DNA of 64,000 nucleotides from Thermaurantimonas sp046295455 (lineage in GTDB: Bacteria; Bacteroidota; Bacteroidia; Flavobacteriales; Schleiferiaceae). The notes below the pieces were generated by a model, which ran no database searches, was not told where the DNA came from, and worked only from the letters and a program-made list of their open reading frames with translations. Positions 1 through 8,165 of this stretch are shown here, one piece after another (position 1 is the stretch's first letter; each line of letters begins with the position of its first letter). Where the stretch lies: the NCBI GenBank assembly GCA_046295455.1, contig JBKBNI010000001.1, positions 124,001-188,000 of the forward strand. Direction: 5' to 3'. A program made the position numbers and the translations under genes.

Positions 1-884
1 CCTCTATTGGTTACGACAATTCTGCATCCTGAGGCAGCTGCTTCCAGAGAGGCGAGCCCCGTGGTTTCAAACCAGGATGGCTGAGCATGCACCCGATGAT
101 TCAAATACAGTTTGTGCACATCCACCTGAGGGAGCTGACCTGTAAATGCAACCTTATTTCCAGCCAGCCATTTTAGATACCAGGGATACAAAAGCGCATT
201 CTTACCAGGCTTTCCGACTAAAGTCAGATTCTCATCGAGGTCTTTAGCTGCCTTGATCAATTTGTCCTGATTTTTTAAGCCTTCCAATCTTCCGACCGAA
301 ATGATTCCCTTGCGTTTGTGCCACGAGAAATCGCCTGAAAAAAATATCGGATCGATGCCTAATGGCACGATATCCACGTAGGCCGGCAGAATATCAGCAT
401 AATTATAAACCCGCTCCAGTTCGCTCCCGGTAGCTCCAATCAGGCAATCGGCATATTCTACAACTTTGCGCACGGCTTTGCGATGCCCGTCTTTTAAATA
501 TTCAAACGAGCTCTTAGGGATCTGGCCTGTTAGAATTTTCGTAGCTGCTTTCACGTATTCCGTATAATCCCTGCCTAAGAAAGCAAATACATCCCTGACC
601 GGCCAGTATCTGCCGCGCACGTCATATTCAAAATAATCGACAAATAATGTGGAAACTACCAGCGGTACCCTGAGCGTATTCAGATAGGGATATAAGTCGT
701 AAGGGCGACCAAGATTAAAAAAATGTAGCAGGTCAAATCTCTTTCCGGATAATGATTCTCCGGACTCAGCTATTTCTATACTCACTCCTGATTTTAAAAG
801 ATATTTGGCCGTATTGATCGCCTGTACCACGTCTCCTCCGACCGACTCCCGATACCCTTTACGCAGGAGAAACAGTATCTTCAA
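1..884 (-). CDS. Glycosyltransferase, GT4/GT1 type (C-terminus cut by window edge)
   Basis: The gene runs leftward out of the window; about 294 residues are visible. The N-terminus reads KILFLLRKGY followed by VGGDVVQA, typical of the first Rossmann half of GT-B glycosyltransferases. Near the window edge there is an E-x7-E signature (E273 and E281, within SWFETTGLASLEAAASG), the nucleotide-sugar contact of GT4 enzymes. It probably transfers a sugar from a nucleotide donor during surface-glycan synthesis in the cytoplasm. The start is TTG at 884: an in-frame stop lies five codons upstream and no ATG or GTG fits the family N-terminus. It is divergent from the SPFH gene. Sugar and acceptor cannot be told. 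Confidence 0.85.
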   Translation of the reverse strand, partial: MKILFLLRKGYRESVGGDVVQAINTAKYLLKSGVSIEIAESGESLSGKRFDLLHFFNLGRPYDLYPYLNTLRVPLVVSTLFVDYFEYDVRGRYWPVRDVFAFLGRDYTEYVKAATKILTGQIPKSSFEYLKDGHRKAVRKVVEYADCLIGATGSELERVYNYADILPAYVDIVPLGIDPIFFSGDFSWHKRKGIISVGRLEGLKNQDKLIKAAKDLDENLTLVGKPGKNALLYPWYLKWLAGNKVAFTGQLPQVDVHKLYLNHRVHAQPSWFETTGLASLEAAASGCRIVVTNR

Positions 885-970
885 TCGTATTAATTTTCAG
901 CAAAAATATGTATATAGCCATCCATTAATTGCTCTGCTTTTACTACTTTGCACACATTAAAAGCACACCT

Positions 971-1945
971 ATGCCTGTTCTCATATTTATTGCTGTATTG
1001 GTCATCGTCATAGCTATCAAAGGAATTATTATCGTGCGCCAAAGTGAGACGATGGTAATCGAGCGGTTTGGCAAGTATCACACAACCCTAAACTCCGGTA
1101 TCAACATCATAGTTCCCTTCATCGATCAGCCAAGACCAATCAATTGGAGATACAGCGTGGCAGGACCCCGTGGAGAAACCCTGTCTGTCTATCGCCAAAA
1201 CCCCCGGATCGACTTAAGAGAAGCGGTCTTTGACTTTCCAAAGCAAAACGTCATAACACGTGACAATGTAGTCACCGAAATCAATGCACTGCTGTACTTT
1301 CAAATCGTGGAACCTGAAAAGGCCCTGTACGAAATCGAAAACCTCCCGCAAGCCATTGAAAAGCTCACGCAAACCACCCTGCGTAATGTAATCGGAGAAA
1401 TGGATCTGGATGAAACCCTTTCGTCGCGAGACACCATCAACTCTAAACTACGCGGAATACTCGATGATGCGACTAACAAATGGGGAGTGAAGGTCAACAG
1501 AGTAGAGCTTCAGGACATCAATCCCCCGAAGGACATTCGCGATGCCATGGAAAAGCAAATGCGTGCAGAGCGGGACAGGAGAGCGCGCATCCTGGAAGCA
1601 GAAGGTCTAAAGACTGCACAAATTCTGGAGGCAGAAGGGGCCAAAATGGCCGAGATCAATCGCGCAGAAGGTGAAAAACAGGCTGCAATCTTACAAGCTC
1701 AAGGAAACGCAGAAGCCAAAATACAACTGGCTCGTGCTGAAGCAGAAGCCATCAGACTGGTGACCGATGCGATTTCCGGTACTTCCGGAGACCCGGTCAA
1801 CTATCTGGTAGCCATCAAATACATTGATACACTTAAAGAAATGGTTCAAGGTGAAGACACCAAGACAGTTTATCTTCCCTTTGAAGCTACAGGTGTACTC
1901 AGTTCGCTCGGCGGCATCAAAGATTTATTAAAAACCACAAAATAA
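971..1945 (+). CDS. SPFH/Band 7 (stomatin-like) membrane protein
   Basis: A 324-residue stomatin/prohibitin-type protein. Residues 3-20 form one hydrophobic anchor. The SPFH core follows (VRQSETMVIERFGKYH, then DNVVTEINALLYFQI), and after about residue 190 comes an Ala/Glu-rich coiled coil with repeated EAEG and RAE units. Proteins of this family form oligomeric rings in membrane microdomains and often work with an NfeD protein or a protease; no such partner is adjacent here. An upstream TTG at 929 is open but sits before a promoter-like TACTTTG (about 945), so ATG at 971 is chosen. It converges with tsaB. Confidence 0.92.
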   Translation: MPVLIFIAVLVIVIAIKGIIIVRQSETMVIERFGKYHTTLNSGINIIVPFIDQPRPINWRYSVAGPRGETLSVYRQNPRIDLREAVFDFPKQNVITRDNVVTEINALLYFQIVEPEKALYEIENLPQAIEKLTQTTLRNVIGEMDLDETLSSRDTINSKLRGILDDATNKWGVKVNRVELQDINPPKDIRDAMEKQMRAERDRRARILEAEGLKTAQILEAEGAKMAEINRAEGEKQAAILQAQGNAEAKIQLARAEAEAIRLVTDAISGTSGDPVNYLVAIKYIDTLKEMVQGEDTKTVYLPFEATGVLSSLGGIKDLLKTTK

Positions 1946-1985
1946 TCTTACGATTTTACAGAAGATTTTTGAACTCTTTGCAAAA

Positions 1986-2648
1986 TTATAATTCACCAAA
2001 CTGCTTCACGTACAAAGGCTCAAAATATGCGAGGTCAAGAGGTGTGGCTATTTTTTCTTCCTTTATAAGAAGGGAATCTTTAGCCGAAGGATAGACATTG
2101 TCTGTGATCCGAACATTAGGTTGCGCAAACACTTTGTGCAGCTTGGATACACCGACACCTACAATATGAACATTCTCAAATGCATACCGGTACTCTGACC
2201 ATGTATTTTCGCTCACTTTTACCGCTTTGTTTTCAAACAATGCGCTACCATCCCAGCAAAATGCACTGGCATACACCTCCATTCTGCGAGCATCAATGGC
2301 AGTGATGACCAGGTCATTCTGCCCAATCGTACCGCCAAGGATAAAACGTCGGTGTATCGTCTGAAGGCTGCTCACACCATATACAGGGATATCAAGTGCA
2401 TAAGCCATCCCTTTGGCTGCGGAGGCTGCCACCCGCAATCCGGTGTAGGAGCCCGGCCCGAGGCCCACAACAATCCCTTCTAATTGACGGGGCAGAAAAC
2501 CGTGTTTATTCAAAAGCTCATCCACGTATTCGAATAGCTTTTCGGTATGGGAGTGATCGGACAACACATCTTCCAGGCAATACACCTGACCTCCGACCGA
2601 TATAGCTACACTGCATAGGGGCGTGGACGTATCAAAAGCAAGGAGCAT
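1986..2648 (-). CDS. tsaB: tRNA N6-threonylcarbamoyladenosine synthesis protein TsaB
   Basis: 220 residues, close to the usual 220-235. The ASKHA-type N-terminus (LLAFDTSTPLCSVAI) and the signature GLGPGSYTGLRVA around residues 65-80 identify TsaB, the non-catalytic partner that dimerises with TsaD and bridges it to TsaE for t6A37 modification of ANN-decoding tRNAs. The start overlaps the stop of the upstream adaptor gene by one base (TGATG), so it is probably translated from the same message as the efflux genes, an odd pairing of functions. Confidence 0.95.
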   Translation of the reverse strand: MLLAFDTSTPLCSVAISVGGQVYCLEDVLSDHSHTEKLFEYVDELLNKHGFLPRQLEGIVVGLGPGSYTGLRVAASAAKGMAYALDIPVYGVSSLQTIHRRFILGGTIGQNDLVITAIDARRMEVYASAFCWDGSALFENKAVKVSENTWSEYRYAFENVHIVGVGVSKLHKVFAQPNVRITDNVYPSAKDSLLIKEEKIATPLDLAYFEPLYVKQFGEL

Positions 2649-3907
2649 CAGTCCGTTTTTCGGGATTTAACTTTAATGTTTGAGTTGTGTTTTAATCTCT
2701 GGTTGACGATGGTGTAAGGACCGGTTATCACGCGGTCATCATCGTTAAGGCCATTTTTGACTTCAAAATAGTTTTCATCCTGAATGCCAAGTTCTACTTT
2801 TCTGATACGTGCGATATTACCTTCTGCAACAAAAACACATTCAAAAATTTTGTCCCTAGTACCATCAGATTTGCGGACTTTGGCTGAAGTAGAATCAGAT
2901 CGAACAGTCACAGCTCTGACAGGCACACGTAGAGCATTTTCTACTTTTTGACAGAAAATTTCGACCGAAGCACTCATTCCAGGTTTAAACGGATATGCAA
3001 TGCGCTCAGCTATATGGGCGTATGAAGCCGGTTCGATTCGAATCCGCACTTCAAAATTGGTGATTTGATCTGTACTTACTTGCTGATTGATTCCGGTGGA
3101 TGTAGAAGAATATGCTACCCGAGTGACATAGCCAAAGAAAGGCAATTCAGAAACTGCATCCACTTCAATAGAAGCGGAGTCCCCGACTTTGATCTTATTG
3201 ATATCATTTTCATTTACCTCTGTAACAACTTCCATCTCTGAAAGATCTACAATACGCATGACTTCAGTCCCGGCCATCTGAGCCGTGCCTACTACCCGCT
3301 CACCGACTTCTACATTGAGCTTGCTTACAAGGCCATCGATGGGTGCATAGATGGTTGTACGCCGAAGGTTGTCTCTGGCTTCTCTATAGGTAGCCTCTGC
3401 ACTTTTAAGTTGGTATTCTGCTGCTTCGACTTGATACTTAGCCACATTGTAGGCGCGCTCTATGGCATCAAATTCACCGGCGGATATGGCGCCGGATACA
3501 AGCAATGGTTTGTTTCTATTATAGATTCTTTCTGCCTCCACCAAGGTTGCCTTTGTTGTCAAGAGATTGGATTTAGCTGAATTTAGAGCTGCTTCTGACC
3601 GATTGACAGCTGCCATGTAGATGTCAGGGTTAATTTTCATCAGCAATTCTCCTTTCTTTACATGTTGGCCTTCTTTTACGAGCAATTCAATGATTTCGCC
3701 TGATACCTCCGGGCTTATTTTTATCATGGTTACGGGCTGTACCTTGCCTGAGGCAGCCACCGATTCTATGATATCACCTCGGGTGAGAGCCTCGATTTCT
3801 ACTTCGAAGGTATCTCCTCCACCTCCAAGAATGCCTCTACTGCGGAGAAAGAGAAGTGTGGCAATGAGTACCACGGATATAAGGGTGATAATGGTGCGTC
3901 TTTTCAT
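2648..3907 (-). CDS. RND/MacA-type periplasmic adaptor (membrane fusion protein)
   Basis: 419 residues. An N-terminal membrane anchor (about 6-22) is followed by a lipoyl/barrel-sandwich half (SPEVSGEIIELLVKEGQ), a helical hairpin (about 100-190), the second lipoyl half (YAPIDGLVSKLNVEVGE) and beta-barrel and membrane-proximal domains. This is the HlyD_D23/MacA architecture that joins an inner-membrane transporter to a TolC channel. It follows the TolC-family gene by 8 bases and overlaps tsaB by one. No transporter subunit (MacB-type ABC or RND pump) is encoded beside it, so the complex must be completed by a gene elsewhere. The substrate is unknown. Confidence 0.9.
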   Translation of the reverse strand: MKRRTIITLISVVLIATLLFLRSRGILGGGGDTFEVEIEALTRGDIIESVAASGKVQPVTMIKISPEVSGEIIELLVKEGQHVKKGELLMKINPDIYMAAVNRSEAALNSAKSNLLTTKATLVEAERIYNRNKPLLVSGAISAGEFDAIERAYNVAKYQVEAAEYQLKSAEATYREARDNLRRTTIYAPIDGLVSKLNVEVGERVVGTAQMAGTEVMRIVDLSEMEVVTEVNENDINKIKVGDSASIEVDAVSELPFFGYVTRVAYSSTSTGINQQVSTDQITNFEVRIRIEPASYAHIAERIAYPFKPGMSASVEIFCQKVENALRVPVRAVTVRSDSTSAKVRKSDGTRDKIFECVFVAEGNIARIRKVELGIQDENYFEVKNGLNDDDRVITGPYTIVNQRLKHNSNIKVKSRKTD

Positions 3908-3915
3908 GTATTTGT

Positions 3916-5340
3916 TTATAGATTTATTGTGTTTGTGAGAATGAATTCAATAATTTTTGACCGAAAAATGTACTCATACCTGTTGCGCGTCAATTGGCTT
4001 TGAGCATTGGCGTAGTTGATTTTAAAACTTTCAAGTTGAACCTGATCTAACAATCCCGCTGAAAAACGCTGTTCAGCATTTTCAAAGGCTGTGCGTGCTG
4101 CACGCTCCGCCTTGATCGATGCCTCAAGACCAGATTTGGCCGCAATAAATTGAGCATGTGCCTGTTGGATATTTTGATAGAGTGTGACTCGGGTTTGCTG
4201 GGTATTGAGTTTGGAGATCTCATAATTAATCCGGGCATTTTCGATGGTGTTGGATATCTGGTAACGCGACCAAAGAGGAATTTGAACGGAAACGCCAATA
4301 AACTCATTTACATTGTCCACAACCTGATTTCTAAACGGCTTAATCGGATTTTCACTATCGATCACCGGTTGTGTGATGGTGGTGAATACCGGTATTCCAT
4401 CCTGAGTAACTCCGATAGGCAGCGTTACGTTTTGTGTACCGGTAACATTTGGCACTGAGTTGGCATAGTTAGTTGACAGGCCAGCTACCAGGGCAATGAG
4501 GGGGTATCGCGCACCCAAGGCCTGGCGGACTTCAAACCTTCCTGCCTCTTCGCGTAGATAAGCTGTCTTGAGTGAAGGATTATTTTCGCTGGCTTCTCTG
4601 AAGAGGTCTGATGGGCTTCGGGAGGAGTAGTCAATGACGGGTAATTCGGACGACAAGGGTGTGATTCGCAGGCGTTCATAGTCGTCAAACATCATTTGAT
4701 TAGCCAGTTGAAGGCGAGCAATCTCCAATGTATTTCTGGCAACTACCACATTCTGCTGCTCTCTGAAATATTGTGCCTGAAACTCTTGAAGCTGCACTTC
4801 AGCCTGAACCCCCGCTTTTACGAGTTCTTCCATTCTCTTCATCTGTTTCTCGGTAAGCCGAAGTTGTTCCTCAGCAATCATCAGAAGTTCCTCATTGACA
4901 AGTACCTGAAGGTAGGCCTGAGCCAGCGAAAGCGTCACTTCATTTTTGGCATTTTCTATGTTTTCGGTCTCAGCCATCAGAGAATACCGGGCTCTTTTCA
5001 GATTGCTGGTATTTTGCAATCCGTCAAACAAAACCCATTGGGTATTTATGCCAATATTGCCTATTTGACGTGTTTCCTTACCGATGACATTGCGCACGGG
5101 ATCTATATTCAGACCAAAATTAAAAGTGTACCCCATTGATGCATTTAACGACGGAGTAAGATTGTAGGTGGCCACTTTACTGAGCGATGCAGCTCTGTCC
5201 TTTGCTAAATACGCCTGTTTAATCGTCAAATTTCTCGAATATGCCAAATCCAAACATTCATAAAAATTCAGCGCCTTTTGCCCGTTTAAAATCATTGTGT
5301 TAAAAAGAAAGGCCGAACAAACTAAATATCGTGCATCCAT
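3916..5340 (-). CDS. TolC-family outer membrane efflux protein
   Basis: 474 residues with a short hydrophobic N-terminus that could be a signal peptide. Two repeated outer-membrane-efflux (OEP) halves are visible; each has long Ala/Gln/Glu-rich amphipathic helices (for example LSLAQAYLQVLVNEELL in the first and the run ending in SQLTRNRYEYIFRSKIIEF in the second). Three protomers would make the exit duct across the outer membrane and periplasm. It is first in the outer-membrane protein - adaptor - tsaB series and lies only 11 bases downstream of the glycosyltransferase stop, so transcription may read in from the glycan genes. Confidence 0.9.
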   Translation of the reverse strand: MDARYLVCSAFLFNTMILNGQKALNFYECLDLAYSRNLTIKQAYLAKDRAASLSKVATYNLTPSLNASMGYTFNFGLNIDPVRNVIGKETRQIGNIGINTQWVLFDGLQNTSNLKRARYSLMAETENIENAKNEVTLSLAQAYLQVLVNEELLMIAEEQLRLTEKQMKRMEELVKAGVQAEVQLQEFQAQYFREQQNVVVARNTLEIARLQLANQMMFDDYERLRITPLSSELPVIDYSSRSPSDLFREASENNPSLKTAYLREEAGRFEVRQALGARYPLIALVAGLSTNYANSVPNVTGTQNVTLPIGVTQDGIPVFTTITQPVIDSENPIKPFRNQVVDNVNEFIGVSVQIPLWSRYQISNTIENARINYEISKLNTQQTRVTLYQNIQQAHAQFIAAKSGLEASIKAERAARTAFENAEQRFSAGLLDQVQLESFKINYANAQSQLTRNRYEYIFRSKIIEFILTNTINL

Positions 5341-5351
5341 GACCTGTGATT

Positions 5352-6398
5352 TCAGTTATGATTGATAAGGTTAAGCAGACTTTGATTTCTTTCTTTCAGT
5401 TGAAAGTGCATCAAAATTCGCTGCTCAGCAATTTCAGAAAGTGTGTCAATGTCAAAATTCTTTAAATTTTTTATTATTTGAATTAATTCTTCAATATTTT
5501 TTCTGCGCAGCAGAAAGCCGGCGTCACCGATTATTTCAGGGATTCCAAACACATCGGATCCTATAGGGACACATCCGCATAGCATAGCTTCACAGAGGGC
5601 ATTCGGAAAGCCTTCCGCCATTGAGAGTTGAAAATAAAATCGATGCTGATTATACACCTCGGCCAATTCGCATGATTTGATTTTTGGGAGAATCCGTATA
5701 TTTCCAGGCATGGAGATTTGTCCATTAAGACACATTTCTCCCACAACGGTCAATTGTAATGAAGGCATCCTGCTGCATAACTCAATTAATATATCAATAC
5801 CCTTAACCCAATAGGTCTTATGGTCAATCCTTCCCGGCACTGTCAAAAATGACCAGTTGTCACGGCTATATTTTCTATTGTAATACACACTGCTGTCGTA
5901 TCCGTTTTTTAACTCAATGACTTTACTTCGGTCCGTGTTATATATTTGTTTAAGGCCTTGTTTACCTTTGGTTGGAGCATAGGTATAATCTCCTTCATAC
6001 AAACTCTTGTGAACCACTGCTATTTTTTGGGAGTATTTTTGAATGATTTCCATCGTTTTTTTTAAAGCCCTATTTGTACAAAATCCATAGCGGATCTCCG
6101 GAAAACAATGGCATTCCACACCTCCCAGAAGTATCATATTTTTCCTTCTGAAAATATAAGAAAATAAAACAGGCATAAGTGCATGATATCCGCCAAAGCG
6201 GCAAAAGACAAATTTGCTTGATTGAATATGGATAATCAGAAAAAAAATCTGATGTAATAAACAAAAGGGTAGCATCCATTTTTTCCTCAGGGAAAAGCTG
6301 TAATCTTTTAAATAAAAGTGTTTGCTGAGGAAAGAAATATCTTTTTCAATGAATGTCGAAACTTGAGGATAAAAGTAAAGAATTTTATTTTTCGGCAT
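5352..6398 (-). CDS. Glycosyltransferase, GT4 type
   Basis: 348 residues. The C-terminal donor-binding half has the E-x7-E signature (EGFPNALCE followed by AMLCGCVPIGSDVFGIPEII), with WSFLTVPGRIDHKTYWVKG preceding it as the domain linker. It probably adds one sugar to a lipid-linked or surface glycan. A hydrophobic stretch near residues 45-60 may let the N-domain touch the membrane. ATG at 6398 is preferred over TTG at 6404. Its first codons overlap the end of the methyltransferase gene by 14 bases. The low GC is shared with the two methyltransferases and asnB and marks this block as different from the flanks. Confidence 0.88.
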   Translation of the reverse strand: MPKNKILYFYPQVSTFIEKDISFLSKHFYLKDYSFSLRKKWMLPFCLLHQIFFLIIHIQSSKFVFCRFGGYHALMPVLFSYIFRRKNMILLGGVECHCFPEIRYGFCTNRALKKTMEIIQKYSQKIAVVHKSLYEGDYTYAPTKGKQGLKQIYNTDRSKVIELKNGYDSSVYYNRKYSRDNWSFLTVPGRIDHKTYWVKGIDILIELCSRMPSLQLTVVGEMCLNGQISMPGNIRILPKIKSCELAEVYNQHRFYFQLSMAEGFPNALCEAMLCGCVPIGSDVFGIPEIIGDAGFLLRRKNIEELIQIIKNLKNFDIDTLSEIAEQRILMHFQLKERNQSLLNLINHN

Positions 6399-7173
6399 AG
6401 GCAAGTATTGCAGGTGAAAACATCTTGCTTCTTGGAAACCGAATTCCTGTGTATATTTCCATCGCCCAGAGAATCTTTGTTATTCGGGATAGCGTAAGAG
6501 TCAATGCCTTCTTAAACGTAACGTAAGAATCCTTTTTTCCCCCATCTATTTGGGCAGAAACTGCTACGGGCAATACATATTGCACATCTATATTTTTAAA
6601 ACCGGCATTTTTTAAAGCCACTCTCAAATAAGACAAATCGATGGGTACGTGCGTATCAAATACCTCTCGATTCATCACCTTCTGATACCAACCCGGAAAT
6701 CCGTGCATATTCGGTACGGAAACGATGATCTTCCCTTCATTGGTCAAGTATCTGGAGTGTGCTTTCAAGACTTCAACTGTATCTAAAAAGTGCTCAATTA
6801 CTCCAAAGCTAACAACGTAATCAAACCTCCCTATTAACTCTTGCGGAGGTGAAAACAAATCTCCTAACAGCACCTTTCCCGGTGTATTGAAAGCCTTGAA
6901 GATGTATTCACTTCTTTGGCACCCCATGACGGAATAATCCAATCCGGTAATATTGAGTCTAAAATTTTTATAAAAATATGGCAACCACACGCTATTGCCG
7001 CATCCGAGTTCCAGGATACTTTTTTGGGAATCTGCTTCTATGTGTTTGCGAAAGAATGCGTCAAATTCAGAATACAAATATCCATTAACGGACTTTTTTT
7101 TAACATTGATTTCTTTTGGCAATTCATTTGTTTCCCAAAATTTATCCCAATATTCAGGAGATGTTTTATCCAT
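6385..7173 (-). CDS. Class I SAM-dependent methyltransferase
   Basis: 262 residues. Motif I is ILELGCGNSVWLPYF (about residues 54-68), followed by the acidic strand ITGLDYS and motif IV FDYVVSFGVIEHF, the pattern of Methyltransf_11/23 enzymes. The start abuts the stop of the upstream methyltransferase (TAGATG). In this setting it probably methylates a sugar or lipid-linked glycan, though small-molecule substrates are equally possible from sequence alone. Confidence 0.88.
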   Translation of the reverse strand: MDKTSPEYWDKFWETNELPKEINVKKKSVNGYLYSEFDAFFRKHIEADSQKSILELGCGNSVWLPYFYKNFRLNITGLDYSVMGCQRSEYIFKAFNTPGKVLLGDLFSPPQELIGRFDYVVSFGVIEHFLDTVEVLKAHSRYLTNEGKIIVSVPNMHGFPGWYQKVMNREVFDTHVPIDLSYLRVALKNAGFKNIDVQYVLPVAVSAQIDGGKKDSYVTFKKALTLTLSRITKILWAMEIYTGIRFPRSKMFSPAILAYAEK

Positions 7174-8121
7174 CTATTTCTTTATTAGTTTAAATTCCCA
7201 TCCATTTCCTCCTTTTTTGAGGCTGTACGTTGACAGGTCATTTAGATTTGTTAGAATCTGAATTAATTCTTTTTTTGTGATCAATCTTTTGTAATAATCT
7301 GTGAGTGCATCGTAGGTTTCGAGAAAAGAAGTGTCTTTATTAAATTCATATCCCTTTTCCTCAAAAGAATCAATATTGGTAAGCAAAGGCGATAAGTGTC
7401 CCAATATCCACTTTCCGACCGGCGAATGCCTGTATTTCCAATGCAGCGGAAAGAATATTTTGACCAATTTTTGAACGATTTCCATCGAAGTTTTTGGGTT
7501 TAACCTCTTCAGGAAAAAGCGATAAAAAGGAACTACAGTAGTGTAATATGCCCATCGAAAATGGTAATGATCGGCGATTAGCAAACCTCCGTGTTTCACA
7601 ACCCTCCAAAGCTCTTCAATAGCTCGTTTTGTATCCGGTGTATGCTGCAATACACCCAGGCATACTACCACGTCAAACACCTTGTCTTCAAACGGCATAT
7701 CCAGCAAATCTGCCTGGAAAAACCGAATGTGCTCAGCTTGATTATTCTCAAAGTTGGCATCAATGGCTGAACTCAGGTCGAAGGTATACAGCTCCTTGCA
7801 GTAGGGAGCAATTATTTCGGTAAATCGCCCGGCCCCGCTTCCTGCTTCGAGCACTACTTTATCAGAAAACACCCTTTCGGGGGAGTCGCACAAGGCCTGC
7901 TCCAGACGTTTTCTGGAAAAATGAGTATTGGTGTAGCTGTCGAGCTGGAGTTTCCTGAATCGGTTCCACTGCTCACCAAAGGCAGAGGCATACGACTCAG
8001 AAGCCACAAAACGGGGGATATTGTTGTGGATTTCTACTGTTTTATGGTTCGACGAAAACACCCGGTCGTTAATTTTTTTAAAATATGTACCTTCCTTCTT
8101 ATCAAAAAACTTTACCGTCAT
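7174..8121 (-). CDS. Class I SAM-dependent methyltransferase (Methyltransf_11)
   Basis: 315 residues from ATG at 8121. An N-terminal segment of about 80 residues precedes motif I (VVLEAGSGAGRFTEII) and motif IV (FDVVVCLGVLQHTPD). An open upstream ATG at 8163 would lie inside the minus-strand -7 element (8160-8153) and another at 8142 would have almost no leader, so 8121 is preferred. The C-terminal half is rich in aromatic residues and could contact membrane or lipid. It is the first gene of a minus-strand series (methyltransferase, methyltransferase, glycosyltransferase, then possibly the efflux genes) and is divergent from asnB. Confidence 0.85.
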   Translation of the reverse strand: MTVKFFDKKEGTYFKKINDRVFSSNHKTVEIHNNIPRFVASESYASAFGEQWNRFRKLQLDSYTNTHFSRKRLEQALCDSPERVFSDKVVLEAGSGAGRFTEIIAPYCKELYTFDLSSAIDANFENNQAEHIRFFQADLLDMPFEDKVFDVVVCLGVLQHTPDTKRAIEELWRVVKHGGLLIADHYHFRWAYYTTVVPFYRFFLKRLNPKTSMEIVQKLVKIFFPLHWKYRHSPVGKWILGHLSPLLTNIDSFEEKGYEFNKDTSFLETYDALTDYYKRLITKKELIQILTNLNDLSTYSLKKGGNGWEFKLIKK

Positions 8122-8137
8122 GGTGAATGCCAGGTCA

Positions 8138-8160
8138 TACATTTGACGCCTACAAATGTA
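8138..8160. promoter_or_regulatory. Palindromic divergent promoter or operator between a methyltransferase gene and asnB
   Basis: TACATTTG, a 7-base spacer, then CAAATGTA: perfect 8-base arms. Each arm is a full match to the Bacteroidota -7 element TAnnTTTG, one per strand, so the pair could start transcription both leftward (methyltransferase) and rightward (asnB). No convincing -33 TTTG is present at the right spacing on either strand, so the arms may instead or also be a regulator site. Seen directly; the role is inference. Confidence 0.5.
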
Positions 8161-8165
8161 CATAG

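Noticed and set aside
929..970. Upstream extension of the SPFH gene from TTG 929
   Set aside because: It would overlap the promoter-like sequence and adds 14 residues ahead of a normal membrane anchor.
8122..8163. Longer N-terminus of the methyltransferase starting at ATG 8163
   Set aside because: That ATG lies upstream of and within the only -7 element, so it would not be in the transcript.
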